Source of the DNA: Notoacmeibacter ruber
GTDB taxonomy: Bacteria; Pseudomonadota; Alphaproteobacteria; Rhizobiales; Rhizobiaceae
NCBI RefSeq assembly: GCF_003668555.1
Contig: NZ_RCWN01000001.1
Span: forward strand, 1,054,001 to 1,118,000
Direction of reading: 5' to 3'
DNA length: 64,000 bases
Shown: positions 17,682 through 27,021 of the stretch, piece after piece
Position numbering within the stretch: the stretch's first letter is position 1
How the letters are laid out: each line of letters starts with the position of its first letter
Position numbers and translations under genes: made by a program
The notes under the pieces: generated by a model
Told to the model about the DNA's origin: nothing
Database searches by the model: none
What the model saw: only the letters and a program-made list of their open reading frames with translations

Positions 17682-18864
17682 ACATAACGTCCGAAACTTC
17701 AACATTAACTTCGGCCCGCAACACCCGGCAGCTCATGGCGTTTTGCGTCTTGTTCTTGAGCTCGACGGTGAAGTGGTTGAACGTGTCGACCCGCATATCG
17801 GCCTGCTTCACCGCGGCACCGAAAAGCTGATCGAGCACAAGACCTATCTTCAGGCTGTGCCCTATTTCGACCGGCTCGATTATGTCGCGCCGATGAATCA
17901 GGAACACGCCTTCGCCCTGGCCGTGGAGCGGTTGCTCGATATCGAAGTGCCGAAGCGCGGCCAGTTGATCCGGGTGCTGTATTCCGAGATCGGCCGCATT
18001 CTGTCGCATCTGCTGAACGTGACGACGCAGGCCATGGACGTCGGTGCTCTCACGCCGCCGCTCTGGGGCTTCGAAGAGCGCGAGAAGCTGATGGTCTTCT
18101 ACGAGCGCGCTTGCGGTGCGCGAATGCACGCAGCCTATTTCCGTCCCGGCGGTGTTCATCAGGATCTCCCAGATCAACTGGTCGAAGACATTGCAACCTG
18201 GTGCGATACCTTCATGCAGACCATGCAGGATCTGGATGAGTTGATTACCGGCAACCGCATCTTCAAGCAGCGCAATGTCGATATCGGCGTCGTTTCGCTG
18301 GACGATGCGTGGGCGCTCGGTTTCTCCGGCGTCATGGTGCGCGGCTCCGGGGCCAAGTGGGATCTTCGCAAGAGCCAGCCCTATGAGTGCTACGACGAGA
18401 TGGAATTCGACATCGCCATCGGCAAAAATGGCGACTGCTACGACCGTTATCTGATCCGCATGGAAGAGATGCGCCAATCGGTTCGCATCATGCGTCAGTG
18501 CTGCGAGCGTCTTCTCGGCAAGGAAAAGGTCGGTCCCGTTTCCAATGTGGACGGTAAGATCGTTCCGCCGAAACGCGGAGAGATGAAGCGCTCGATGGAA
18601 GCGCTGATCCACCATTTCAAACTCTATACCGAGGGCTATCACGTGCCCGTTGGGGAGGTTTACGCTGCCGTGGAAGCTCCGAAGGGCGAATTCGGCGTCT
18701 ATCTCGTTGCGGACGGGACCAACAAGCCTTATCGCTGCAAGCTGCGGGCGCCGGGTTTTGCCCATCTGCAGGCAATGGATTTCATTTGCCGCGGGCACAT
18801 GCTGGCCGACGTTTCGGCCATTCTCGGTTCGCTCGACATCGTGTTCGGAGAGGTGGATCGATAA
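17674..18864 (+). CDS. nuoD: NADH-quinone oxidoreductase subunit D
   Basis: A 396-residue subunit, the 49-kDa protein that forms the quinone pocket with NuoB. Landmarks are [14 protein letters not shown] near residue 16, [14 protein letters not shown], the [12 protein letters not shown] block, and the C-terminal [10 protein letters not shown] motif. No hydrogenase metal cysteines remain, as expected for NuoD. It starts within the end of the GFA gene (8-base overlap). Its TAA shares one base with the ATG of a 16-codon ORF that leads exactly into nuoE. Confidence 0.97.
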   Translation: MTEHNVRNFNINFGPQHPAAHGVLRLVLELDGEVVERVDPHIGLLHRGTEKLIEHKTYLQAVPYFDRLDYVAPMNQEHAFALAVERLLDIEVPKRGQLIRVLYSEIGRILSHLLNVTTQAMDVGALTPPLWGFEEREKLMVFYERACGARMHAAYFRPGGVHQDLPDQLVEDIATWCDTFMQTMQDLDELITGNRIFKQRNVDIGVVSLDDAWALGFSGVMVRGSGAKWDLRKSQPYECYDEMEFDIAIGKNGDCYDRYLIRMEEMRQSVRIMRQCCERLLGKEKVGPVSNVDGKIVPPKRGEMKRSMEALIHHFKLYTEGYHVPVGEVYAAVEAPKGEFGVYLVADGTNKPYRCKLRAPGFAHLQAMDFICRGHMLADVSAILGSLDIVFGEVDR

Positions 18865-18914
18865 TGTGTTTCGTCCGTGCCGCCGACCAAACCAGAACAA
18901 CCGGTGAGAAATAA
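18864..18914 (+). CDS. 16-codon ORF bridging nuoD and nuoE by stop/start overlaps
   Basis: The gap between nuoD and nuoE is filled exactly by an ORF encoding [16 protein letters not shown]. Its ATG overlaps the nuoD stop (TAATG, 18862-18866) and its TAA overlaps the nuoE ATG (TAATG, 18912-18916). Both junctions could support termination-reinitiation. A GGTGAG sequence in its last codons is the nuoE ribosome-binding site. The peptide matches nothing I recognise and may matter only as a coupling device. Confidence 0.4.
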   Translation: MCFVRAADQTRTTGEK

Positions 18915-20659
18915 TGTCCGTCCGTCGTCTCGCTGTCGATGAAGTCCAGCCAGCCGCATTCGCATTCGATGCGGAGCGGCAGGCAGAGGTCGATAAATGG
19001 CTGCTGCGCTATCCTGCGGGTCGCCAGCAATCGGCGGTGATCCCGCTGCTGATGCTTGCGCAGGAGCAGGAGGGCTGGGTGACCAAGCCGGCGGTCGAAG
19101 CTGTCGCACGGACGCTTGGAATGCCGCTGATCCGCGTTCTTGAAGTCGCGACCTTCTATACGCAATTCATGCTTTCGCCGGTCGGCACAAAGGCGCACAT
19201 TCAGGTTTGCGGGACCACGCCGTGCTGGTTGCGCGGCGCCGGCGAGCTTATCGAGCATTGCCGTACGCATATTCACCCCGAGCCGCTGCATCCCAACGAC
19301 GAAGGGACACTGTCCTGGGAAGAGGTCGAGTGTCAGGGCGCCTGCGTCAATGCGCCGATGGTCATTATCGGCAAGGATGCCTATGAGGATCTGACGGTCG
19401 AAAAGCTCGACGAGATCATCCAGGCGTTCGAAGCCGGCAACGGTTCGGAAGTGCCCACGGGCCCGCAGAACGGGCGCGTTTTCTCCATGCCGGTCGAGGG
19501 CGCAACGACGCTGACCGACGAAGATGCGATCATCGTCAAACGAGATGCAAAACCGCAAAGCGGGCGCGGCGATCAGTCCGCGTCACGGCGCAATGCAAAA
19601 ATCGAAACGGCGGCCGACACGGTCGCTGCGCTTGAGAAGATGATGGCCGGCGAAACCACGGCCGCCGCAGTGCAGTCGAACCAGCCGACAGGCGAGCCGG
19701 GCTATTCGCTTTCGGCGTCCGGTCAGCCCGTCGCGATGACCGCCGAGACCAAGATCGATAACGACGAACGGCTTGAAAACCCGCGATCGACCCGCGAGAT
19801 CACGGATCAGGCGCCACCGCCCTCCGACGTGGGCGCGGGCGTGGGCGAAGCCGCTGAAATGGCCGAGAAGATGGGCGAGCCGTCCGGAGAGCCTTCCGGC
19901 GGTGACAAGCCGTCCGATGCCGAGCGCGCTGAGATGACGAAGGCGGCCAAGCCCGATGGCGATGCGCCGGAGGCCGATACCTCCATCGAGGGGCCAGCGG
20001 ATGCCGAAGGACCGGGTTATCGTGATCCCGCTCAGCAGTCCGGCGGTGGCGACAAAAGCGACAGCAGCCCAGCGGTGGCCGTTGCCGATGATGAAGTCGG
20101 TCGTGCCGACGAGAAGGTCTCGGGCAGCGAGGGCCTGACCGATGAAAGCCTCATCAATCGCGATGGTGACGGCGAGGATCTGGGCGGCACCAATGCCGCA
20201 GCGACCGGCGACGATGCAAGTGACGAGCAGACTTCGAAAGCGGCATCCCGCAAACAGCCGAAGAAGCAGGCGGAAACGGCTCTCGACGATGCCGGTTCGC
20301 GTGAAGGCGATACCCAGCAAGCAAGCATGCTGGCTGGTCCGTCCGGCGAGGAGACACCTGCACCGCCTTCCGGCGACGATGAAGAGAAGCCGGAGCTTTA
20401 TGAGGGGCGTCCGAACGATGCCGATGATCTCGGCATGATCGCTGGTATCGGACCGAAGATTCATGCCAAGCTCAACGATTTGGGCATCTATAAATTTTCG
20501 CAGATTGCATCATGGACGCCTGAGAACGCCGCGTATGTCGATCGGCATCTTTCGTTCCGGGGCCGTGCCGAGCGTGAGCGCTGGATCGAGCAGGCCGATG
20601 CACTGGCTGCCGGTGGCGCTGACGAATATGAGCGCCGTTTTGGCAAGAAGCCGCGCTAG
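18914..20659 (+). CDS. nuoE: NADH-quinone oxidoreductase subunit E with long C-terminal extension
   Basis: The first 180 of 581 residues are the 24-kDa subunit: a helical start, VATFYTQFMLSPVG, and a thioredoxin-like [2Fe-2S] domain with Cys99, Cys104, Cys140 and Cys144 (cluster N1a). A region of about 310 residues, rich in Ala, Gly, Asp, Glu, Ser and Pro and without predicted fold, follows. The last 75 residues form a helix-hairpin-helix-like module (DLGMIAGIGPKIHAKLNDLG, FSQIASWTP, FRGRAERERWI). Similar modules end rhizobial NuoE and ribosomal L21, but the linker here is unusually long. Typical bacterial NuoE has about 160-220 residues. No frameshift is seen. Confidence 0.93.
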   Translation: MSVRRLAVDEVQPAAFAFDAERQAEVDKWLLRYPAGRQQSAVIPLLMLAQEQEGWVTKPAVEAVARTLGMPLIRVLEVATFYTQFMLSPVGTKAHIQVCGTTPCWLRGAGELIEHCRTHIHPEPLHPNDEGTLSWEEVECQGACVNAPMVIIGKDAYEDLTVEKLDEIIQAFEAGNGSEVPTGPQNGRVFSMPVEGATTLTDEDAIIVKRDAKPQSGRGDQSASRRNAKIETAADTVAALEKMMAGETTAAAVQSNQPTGEPGYSLSASGQPVAMTAETKIDNDERLENPRSTREITDQAPPPSDVGAGVGEAAEMAEKMGEPSGEPSGGDKPSDAERAEMTKAAKPDGDAPEADTSIEGPADAEGPGYRDPAQQSGGGDKSDSSPAVAVADDEVGRADEKVSGSEGLTDESLINRDGDGEDLGGTNAAATGDDASDEQTSKAASRKQPKKQAETALDDAGSREGDTQQASMLAGPSGEETPAPPSGDDEEKPELYEGRPNDADDLGMIAGIGPKIHAKLNDLGIYKFSQIASWTPENAAYVDRHLSFRGRAERERWIEQADALAAGGADEYERRFGKKPR

Positions 20660-20671
20660 GGAGTGACGATC

Positions 20672-21976
20672 ATGCTTGCAGATAAGGATCGCATCTTCAC
20701 CAATATCTACGGTCAGTTCGACAAGAGCCTGACCGGCGCGATGCGGCGCGGCCATTGGGATGATACCAAAGGGCTCATCGAGAAGGGGCGCGACTGGATC
20801 ATTGGCGAAATGAAGGCTTCAGGTCTTCGTGGCCGTGGTGGCGCTGGCTTCCCGACCGGTCTGAAATGGTCGTTCATGCCCAAGGAAGTTGGCGATCGGC
20901 CGCATTATCTCGTCGTCAACGCCGACGAATCGGAGCCGGGCACCTGCAAGGACCGCGAGATCATGCGGCATGATCCGCACACTTTGATCGAAGGGTGCGT
21001 GATTGCCGGTTTCGCGATGGGCGCACATGCCGCCTACATCTATATTCGCGGCGAATATATGCGCGAGCGCGAGGCGCTGCAGCGCGCTATCGACGAGTGC
21101 TACGACGCGGGCCTGCTGGGTGTGAACAACGTCCATGGCTACGATTTCGACGTTTTCCTTCATCATGGCGCGGGAGCGTATATCTGCGGTGAAGAAACGG
21201 CGCTTCTCGAAAGCCTCGAAGGCAAGAAGGGCCAGCCGCGTCTGAAGCCGCCTTTCCCGGCGAATGTCGGTCTCTATGGCTGCCCGACGACCGTCAATAA
21301 TGTGGAGTCGATCGCTGTCGCGCCGACCATTTTGCGCCGCGGCGGCGCTTGGTTCGCGGGTTTCGGACGGGAAGGCAACACGGGAACGAAGCTGTTCTGT
21401 GTCTCTGGCCACGTCAATCAGCCAGCCACGTTCGAAGAAGCGATGGGCATTCCCTTCAAGGAACTGATCGACAAGCATTGCGGCGGTATTCGCGGCGGCT
21501 GGGACAATCTGCTGGCGGTGATTCCAGGAGGCTCTTCGGTGCCGCTGGTCCCTGCCGAGCAGATCATTGATGCACCGATGGATTTCGATGGACTGAAAGA
21601 ACTGAAGAGCGGACTTGGAACCGCGGCGGTGATCGTCATGGACAAGTCCACGGACATCGTCAAAGCCATCGCTCGTATTTCCTATTTCTACAAGCATGAG
21701 AGCTGCGGCCAGTGTACACCGTGCCGTGAGGGCACGGGCTGGATGTGGCGCGTCATGGAGCGTCTTGTGCGCGGCGAAGCGCAGAAGCGCGAGATCGACA
21801 TGCTGCTGGAAGTCACCAAGCAGGTCGAAGGACACACCATCTGCGCGCTCGGTGATGCGGCGGCCTGGCCGATTCAGGGGCTGGTCCGGCATTTCCGTCC
21901 GGAAATCGAGCGGCGAATCGATGAATTCACCCGCAACGCCGATGCCGACCGACCGGCGCTGGTGGCGGCGGAATGA
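20672..21976 (+). CDS. nuoF: NADH-quinone oxidoreductase subunit F
   Basis: A 434-residue flavoprotein (51-kDa subunit) that binds NADH, FMN and cluster N3. [16 protein letters not shown] near residue 50 is the NADH/FMN glycine-rich loop, [10 protein letters not shown] and [16 protein letters not shown] are FMN contacts, and [14 protein letters not shown] supplies three of the four N3 cysteines, with the fourth in [14 protein letters not shown] use the ATG at 20672, 8 bases after AGGGAG; a GTG three codons upstream sits inside that site. The stop overlaps a 53-codon ORF leading to nuoG. Confidence 0.97.
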   Translation: MLADKDRIFTNIYGQFDKSLTGAMRRGHWDDTKGLIEKGRDWIIGEMKASGLRGRGGAGFPTGLKWSFMPKEVGDRPHYLVVNADESEPGTCKDREIMRHDPHTLIEGCVIAGFAMGAHAAYIYIRGEYMREREALQRAIDECYDAGLLGVNNVHGYDFDVFLHHGAGAYICGEETALLESLEGKKGQPRLKPPFPANVGLYGCPTTVNNVESIAVAPTILRRGGAWFAGFGREGNTGTKLFCVSGHVNQPATFEEAMGIPFKELIDKHCGGIRGGWDNLLAVIPGGSSVPLVPAEQIIDAPMDFDGLKELKSGLGTAAVIVMDKSTDIVKAIARISYFYKHESCGQCTPCREGTGWMWRVMERLVRGEAQKREIDMLLEVTKQVEGHTICALGDAAAWPIQGLVRHFRPEIERRIDEFTRNADADRPALVAAE

Positions 21977-22134
21977 GAGAAACGCAAGAATATGCGAGGG
22001 GATGGCCGGTCAACGGCTTGACCATCCAGGCGCGCATGGCGATACGAACCACGCCTCCAATGGGGCGCATCTACCGCACGACGAGTTCTGGCAAAGCCAG
22101 CGCTGCGGCTGGGCAAGGAAACGGATCGATATGA
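21973..22134 (+). CDS. 53-aa ORF filling the nuoF-nuoG gap, overlapping both genes
   Basis: Its ATG overlaps the nuoF TGA (ATGA, 21973-21976) and its TGA overlaps the nuoG ATG (ATGA, 22131-22134), so it exactly bridges the 154-base gap. The product begins [19 protein letters not shown] and is basic and Ser/Gly/Ala-rich at the end, with no membrane helix or known motif. Remaining open for 53 codons between two such junctions is hard to put down to chance. It may be an unannotated accessory microprotein or only a translational relay. The same gap is also open in the nuoG frame (see nuoG). Confidence 0.45.
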   Translation: MRETQEYARGWPVNGLTIQARMAIRTTPPMGRIYRTTSSGKASAAAGQGNGSI

Positions 22135-24182
22135 AAACGGTCAAGGTCGACGGCAAGGAAGTCGAGGTTCCGGATCACTACACGCTGCTTCAGGCATGCG
22201 AGGAGGCCGGTGCCGAAATCCCGCGTTTCTGTTTTCACGAGCGGCTTTCCATTGCAGGCAATTGCCGCATGTGTCTGGTCGAGGTGAAGGGCGGACCGCC
22301 CAAGCCTGCGGCGTCCTGCGCCATGGGTGTGCGTGATATGCGCCCGGGACCCAATGGCGAGCCGCCAGAGGTCTTCACGAACACGCCAATGGTCAAGAAG
22401 GCCCGCGAAGGCGTGATGGAATTTCTCCTGATCAACCACCCCCTCGATTGCCCGATTTGCGATCAGGGCGGCGAATGTGATCTGCAGGATCAGGCAATGG
22501 CCTTCGGCGTCGATTCCTCGCGCTATGCCGAGAACAAGCGCGCGGTCGAAGACAAATATATCGGCCCGCTTGTGAAGACGATCATGACGCGCTGCATTCA
22601 CTGCACGCGCTGCGTCCGCTTCACGACCGAAGTGGCCGGCATCTCGGAATTGGGGCTGGTCGGTCGCGGCGAGGATGCCGAGATCACCACCTATCTCGAG
22701 CAGGCCATGACCTCCGAGCTGCAGGGCAATGTGATCGATCTTTGCCCGGTCGGCGCTCTGACAAGCCGTCCCTACGCTTTCCAGGCTCGCCCCTGGGAGC
22801 TGCAGAAAACCGAAACCATCGACGTGATGGATGCTGCGGGCTCGGCGATCCGCGTCGATACGCGTGGCCGCGAAGTGATGCGCATCATGCCGCGCACCAA
22901 TGAAGACGTGAACGAGGAGTGGATCTCCGACAAGACGCGGTTCGTCTGGGATGGGCTGCGCACCCAGCGTCTCGACCGACCCTACATCAAGGTCGACGGC
23001 AAGCTGCGTCCTGCGTCCTGGAACCAGGCTTTTGCCGCGATCGCGGAAAAGGTCTCTGCGACATCCGGAGATAAGATCGGCGCTGTCGCCGGTGATCTGT
23101 CGGCAGTGGAAGAAATGTTCGCCGCCAAGATGCTGCTGGAGAGCCTCGGTTCCGCGAATACCGATTGCCGGCAGGATGGCGTGAAGCTCGATCCGTCGAA
23201 GGGCCGCGCTTCTTACCTTTTCAACCCGACCATTGCCGGTATTGAAGAGGCCGACGCGATCCTGATCGTCGGTGCCAATCCCCGGTGGGAAGCGCCGGTC
23301 ATCAACGCGCGTATCCGTAAGCACTGGCGCGCCACTGACCTGCCGATCGCACTGATCGGTGAGCATGTCGACCTGACCTATGACTATGCGCATCTCGGCC
23401 GCGGCGCTGCGAGCCTCGGCGATCTTGGCGAGTTCGCCAACGTCCTCGGAAATGTCAAGAAGCCGCTGGTTATCGTCGGCCAGGGCGCTCTGACCGGCGA
23501 CAATGCTGAGGCTGTTCTCGCACGGGCTGCGGAGCTTGCTGCGGGCGACGAAGGCTGGAACGGTCTGTCTGTGCTGCACACAGCGGCTTCGCGGGTGGGC
23601 GCGCTCGATATCGGGTTCGTTCCCGGCGAGGGCGGCAAGCCTCTCTCGGCCATGAATGATATGAATATTGTCTTCCTGCTTGGCGCGGACGAGTTCGACG
23701 TGAGCCGTCTGGGCGACGCCTTCACCGTCTATATCGGCACACATGGCGATCGTGGCGCGCATCGCGCCGACGTGATTCTGCCGGCGGCGACCTACACCGA
23801 GAAAAACGGCACTTACGTCAATACGGAAGGCCGGGTGCAGATGACGACACGCGCCGGTTTTGCGCCGGGAGATGCGCGCGAGGACTGGGCGATTCTACGC
23901 GCCCTTTCGGACGTGCTGGGTCATAAGCTGCCGTTTGACAGCTTGGCTCAGCTTCGTGCGAAACTTTATGAAGCCACGCCGCACCTTGCGGCTGTCAACG
24001 ATATCGAAACGCCGGAAGCGGCAGCGCTTTCGTCGCTCGCCAAAGGCGATCTGGGGACAGGCGATTTTGTTTCGCCGATCGCCGATTTTTATCTCACCAA
24101 TCCGATCGCCCGTGCTTCGGCGGTCATGGCCGAATGCAGCCAGCGCTTCGTACAGGGCGCGGTCAAGCAGGCCGCGGAATAA
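22131..24182 (+). CDS. nuoG: NADH-quinone oxidoreductase subunit G
   Basis: The 75-kDa iron-sulfur subunit, 683 residues. The [2Fe-2S] ligands are Cys34, Cys45, Cys48 and Cys63. [18 protein letters not shown] and [11 protein letters not shown] carry the next clusters (N5, N4), and a molybdopterin-oxidoreductase-like domain without cofactor follows. The extra cluster N7 motif of enterobacteria is absent. [14 protein letters not shown] is the usual start. The frame is open upstream and an ATG at 22001 would add 44 residues, but these are not ferredoxin-like. AAGGA lies 11 bases before the chosen ATG. Confidence 0.96.
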   Translation: MKTVKVDGKEVEVPDHYTLLQACEEAGAEIPRFCFHERLSIAGNCRMCLVEVKGGPPKPAASCAMGVRDMRPGPNGEPPEVFTNTPMVKKAREGVMEFLLINHPLDCPICDQGGECDLQDQAMAFGVDSSRYAENKRAVEDKYIGPLVKTIMTRCIHCTRCVRFTTEVAGISELGLVGRGEDAEITTYLEQAMTSELQGNVIDLCPVGALTSRPYAFQARPWELQKTETIDVMDAAGSAIRVDTRGREVMRIMPRTNEDVNEEWISDKTRFVWDGLRTQRLDRPYIKVDGKLRPASWNQAFAAIAEKVSATSGDKIGAVAGDLSAVEEMFAAKMLLESLGSANTDCRQDGVKLDPSKGRASYLFNPTIAGIEEADAILIVGANPRWEAPVINARIRKHWRATDLPIALIGEHVDLTYDYAHLGRGAASLGDLGEFANVLGNVKKPLVIVGQGALTGDNAEAVLARAAELAAGDEGWNGLSVLHTAASRVGALDIGFVPGEGGKPLSAMNDMNIVFLLGADEFDVSRLGDAFTVYIGTHGDRGAHRADVILPAATYTEKNGTYVNTEGRVQMTTRAGFAPGDAREDWAILRALSDVLGHKLPFDSLAQLRAKLYEATPHLAAVNDIETPEAAALSSLAKGDLGTGDFVSPIADFYLTNPIARASAVMAECSQRFVQGAVKQAAE

Positions 24183-24200
24183 GGGTAGGGCAGGGGACCG

Positions 24201-25247
24201 ATGGAATTCTTCACCACTTGGGTGCTGCCGGCGCTGATCATCCTGGGACAGTCGCTTTTGCTGCTGGTCTCGCTGCTCGTGATCCTGGCTTATCTTCTCT
24301 ATGCGGACCGTAAGGTCTGGGCGGCCGTCCAGCGGCGTCGCGGGCCCAATGTCGTCGGGCCGTGGGGCCTGTTTCAGAGCTTTGCCGACCTTTTGAAATT
24401 CGTCTTCAAGGAGCCGATCATCCCGGCTGGTGCGAATAAGGGCGTGTTCCTTTTGGCGCCGCTCGTAACATCGGTTCTCGCAATGGCCGCCTGGGCCGTT
24501 ATTCCGGTGGCCGAAGGCTGGGCCGTGGCCTCGATCAATGTCGGCATTCTCTACGTCTTCGCCATTTCCTCGCTCGAGGTTTACGGCGTGATCATGGGTG
24601 GATGGGCCTCCAACTCGAAATATCCGTTTCTGGGCGCACTTCGCTCGGCTGCGCAGATGGTCTCCTACGAGGTCTCGATCGGTTTCGTTCTGGTGACCGT
24701 GTTGCTTGCTGTCGGCTCGCTTGATCTGTCGCAGATCGTGCTCAGCCAGACGGACGGACTGGGTACGCGTCTCGGCCTGCCCAACACCTTCCTGGACTGG
24801 CACTGGCTGGCGCTCTTCCCGATGTTCATCGTGTTCTTCATCTCGGCCCTTGCGGAGACGAACCGCCCGCCATTCGATCTGGTCGAAGCGGAAGCCGAGC
24901 TCGTCGCGGGCCACATGATCGAATATTCCTCAACGCCCTTCCTGCTCTTCTTCCTCGGAGAATATGTCGCCATCGTCCTGATGTGCGCGCTGACGACCAT
25001 CCTCTTCCTTGGCGGCTGGCTGCCTCCATTCAATTTCGTACCATTCACCTGGGTGCCGGGTGTGGTCTGGTTCATCCTGAAGGTGCTGCTCGTCTTTTTC
25101 ATGTTCGCCATGGTCAAGGCTTTCGTTCCGCGCTATCGCTACGACCAGCTTATGCGTCTTGGCTGGAAGGTCTTCCTGCCGATCTCGCTTGCCATGGTTG
25201 TGATCACCGCATTCGTGCTGAAGCTTCTCGAAGGTGGCGTGGCATGA
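24201..25247 (+). CDS. nuoH: NADH-quinone oxidoreductase subunit H
   Basis: A 348-residue membrane subunit with about eight helices that links the quinone site to the proton channels. Conserved blocks include [34 protein letters not shown], and the acidic quinone-chamber loop [22 protein letters not shown] with FVRATVPR replaced by the usual alphaproteobacterial [21 protein letters not shown] precedes the ATG. Its last bases overlap the next small membrane gene as ATGA (25244-25247). Confidence 0.97.
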   Translation: MEFFTTWVLPALIILGQSLLLLVSLLVILAYLLYADRKVWAAVQRRRGPNVVGPWGLFQSFADLLKFVFKEPIIPAGANKGVFLLAPLVTSVLAMAAWAVIPVAEGWAVASINVGILYVFAISSLEVYGVIMGGWASNSKYPFLGALRSAAQMVSYEVSIGFVLVTVLLAVGSLDLSQIVLSQTDGLGTRLGLPNTFLDWHWLALFPMFIVFFISALAETNRPPFDLVEAEAELVAGHMIEYSSTPFLLFFLGEYVAIVLMCALTTILFLGGWLPPFNFVPFTWVPGVVWFILKVLLVFFMFAMVKAFVPRYRYDQLMRLGWKVFLPISLAMVVITAFVLKLLEGGVA

Positions 25248-25438
25248 CAGCAAATCTGATCGGACTGATCGCTGGACTGGTTCTCGCAGCCGTTGATTTC
25301 GCGCTGCTGACGATGCTGGGCCGGCGCATGGATCTGGCCGGTCCGCGCGGTGTGCTGCGCATCACGGCAATCGTTCAGTTGATTGCCTTTCCGATCATCG
25401 GCTGGTTCCTCGGCCCATATTTGTTTGGAGAGATCTGA
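25244..25438 (+). CDS. Small membrane protein encoded between nuoH and nuoI
   Basis: A 64-residue protein coupled at both ends: its ATG overlaps the nuoH stop (ATGA) and its TGA overlaps the nuoI ATG (TGATG). Two hydrophobic helices, about residues 3-25 ([20 protein letters not shown]) and 38-60 ([19 protein letters not shown]), are joined by a basic loop [13 protein letters not shown], suggesting a two-helix inner-membrane hairpin. I do not recognise a named family. The position argues for a complex I accessory or assembly role. It lies inside a longer open frame whose upstream part is only a shadow of nuoH. Confidence 0.75.
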   Translation: MTANLIGLIAGLVLAAVDFALLTMLGRRMDLAGPRGVLRITAIVQLIAFPIIGWFLGPYLFGEI

Positions 25439-25929
25439 TGGCTGGTCTCGCTCAGGCCGCAAAGTCGCTGCTGCTTATCGAGTTCGTCAAGGCGTTCGGC
25501 CTGTCGATGCGACAGTTCTTCGCGCCGAAATACACGATCAACTACCCGTACGAGAAAAACCCGCAATCGCCTCGCTTCCGCGGCGAACATGCGTTGCGTC
25601 GTTATCCGAACGGCGAAGAGCGCTGCATCGCCTGCAAACTGTGCGAGGCCATCTGCCCCGCACAGGCGATCACCATCGAGGCGGGACCGCGCCGAAATGA
25701 CGGCACGCGCCGGACCGTGCGTTACGATATCGATATGGTGAAGTGCATCTATTGCGGCTTCTGCCAGGAGGCCTGCCCGGTGGATGCCATCGTGGAAGGG
25801 CCGAATTTCGAGTTTTCGACCGAAACACGCGAAGAACTCTACTACGACAAGGAAAAGCTGCTTGCGAACGGCGATCGCTGGGAGCAGGAACTGGCACGGA
25901 ATATCAAGCTCGACGCACCCTATCGCTGA
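25438..25929 (+). CDS. nuoI: NADH-quinone oxidoreductase subunit I
   Basis: A 163-residue ferredoxin-like subunit with two [4Fe-4S] clusters (N6a, N6b). Ligands are Cys63, Cys66, Cys69, Cys73 ([12 protein letters not shown]) and Cys103, Cys106, Cys109, Cys113 ([12 protein letters not shown]). The N-terminal amphipathic helix and [15 protein letters not shown] are typical of the alphaproteobacterial/mitochondrial form. It begins on the last base of the preceding small gene's stop. After it comes a 133-base gap with no gene I can support. Confidence 0.97.
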   Translation: MAGLAQAAKSLLLIEFVKAFGLSMRQFFAPKYTINYPYEKNPQSPRFRGEHALRRYPNGEERCIACKLCEAICPAQAITIEAGPRRNDGTRRTVRYDIDMVKCIYCGFCQEACPVDAIVEGPNFEFSTETREELYYDKEKLLANGDRWEQELARNIKLDAPYR

Positions 25930-26062
25930 AGCGCGACGAGATTGAGGGGACAGACTTACGGAGCACTGGCATCCGTGAGCGGATTTTGACACAAGGCGGC
26001 ACCGTACGCCGAACCGAGGTTGGCCGAACGTACTGGCCGGCCGGGACGACAGGGAACGAACC

Positions 26063-26698
26063 ATGGAACAGGGCGCATTGCTGACCGGGCTACCGGCCGC
26101 GTTCTTCTATCTTTTCTCGGTGATCGCAGTGGCATCCGCCTTCATGGTGATCGCCGCGCGCAATCCCGTGCATTCGGTTCTCTATCTCATCTTGACCTTT
26201 TTCAACGCAGCGGCGCTGTTCCTTCTGACCGGCGCCGAGTTCCTCGCGATGATCCTGCTGATCGTCTATGTCGGCGCAGTCGCCGTCCTGTTCCTCTTCG
26301 TCGTCATGATGCTGGATATCGATTTCTCCGAGCTCAAATCGGGCGTGCTGCAATATGCGCCGATCGGTGCCCTCGTCGGTCTCGTATTGCTGGCTGAACT
26401 CGGCATCGTCCTTGGCGGCTCGGTATTCGGGCCTGAAACAGCCGGAAATATCGTGCAGCCGATCCCGCCTCTCGCAGTCCGTGAGAATACGGCGGCGCTC
26501 GGTGATGTCCTCTATACCGACTACGTCTTCTTCTTCCAGTTGGCTGGCCTGGTGCTGCTGGTCGCCATGATCGGGGCGATCGTGTTGACCCTCCATCACC
26601 GCAGCGGGCTCAAGAGGCAGTCCATTCCGCAGCAGGTCGCGCGGACACCGGAGACGGCGATCGAAGTCGTCAGTGTTGAAAGCGGCAAGGGAATCTGA
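26063..26698 (+). CDS. nuoJ: NADH-quinone oxidoreductase subunit J
   Basis: A 211-residue membrane subunit (ND6 counterpart) with five helices. The N-terminal [29 protein letters not shown] and the conserved third helix [22 protein letters not shown] (with the pi-bulge Tyr/Gly region) identify it. A polar C-terminal tail of about 35 residues lies outside the membrane. It starts 133 bases after nuoI, the largest gap in the nuo genes after that of nuoF-nuoG. A TTGACA at 25986-25991 in that gap has no good -10 partner. Confidence 0.96.
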   Translation: MEQGALLTGLPAAFFYLFSVIAVASAFMVIAARNPVHSVLYLILTFFNAAALFLLTGAEFLAMILLIVYVGAVAVLFLFVVMMLDIDFSELKSGVLQYAPIGALVGLVLLAELGIVLGGSVFGPETAGNIVQPIPPLAVRENTAALGDVLYTDYVFFFQLAGLVLLVAMIGAIVLTLHHRSGLKRQSIPQQVARTPETAIEVVSVESGKGI

Positions 26699-26700
26699 TC

Positions 26701-27009
26701 ATGAGCGTCGGCATCGGTCACTACCTGACCCTTTCAGCCATTCTGTTCACGCTGGGTGTCTTCGGGATCTTCCTGAACCGCCGGAATATCATCATCATTC
26801 TGATGAGCGTCGAACTGATCCTTTTGGCGGTGAATATCAATTTCGTCGCCTTTTCCGCGCAGCTCGGCGATCTCGTCGGGCAGATATTCTCGCTCTTCGT
26901 GCTGACCGTTGCGGCCGCCGAAGCGGCCATCGGCCTCGCTATCCTCGTTGTGTTCTTCCGCAACAAGGGTTCGATCGGGGTTGAAGACGTCAACCAGATG
27001 AAAGGCTGA
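26701..27009 (+). CDS. nuoK: NADH-quinone oxidoreductase subunit K
   Basis: A 102-residue, three-helix membrane subunit (ND4L counterpart). [23 protein letters not shown] carries the conserved membrane glutamate of helix 2, and [24 protein letters not shown] the second glutamate in helix 3; both are needed for proton translocation in studied complexes. It starts 2 bases after nuoJ and ends 12 bases before nuoL. Confidence 0.97.
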   Translation: MSVGIGHYLTLSAILFTLGVFGIFLNRRNIIIILMSVELILLAVNINFVAFSAQLGDLVGQIFSLFVLTVAAAEAAIGLAILVVFFRNKGSIGVEDVNQMKG

Positions 27010-27021
27010 GGCCGGATCACC

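Noticed and set aside
20663..20671. GTG start of nuoF three codons upstream
   Set aside because: The GTG lies within the AGGGAG ribosome-binding site of the better ATG at 20672.
22071..23762. 563-codon minus-strand frame inside nuoG
   Set aside because: Antisense shadow of a well-supported gene, His/Arg-rich and without recognisable domains.
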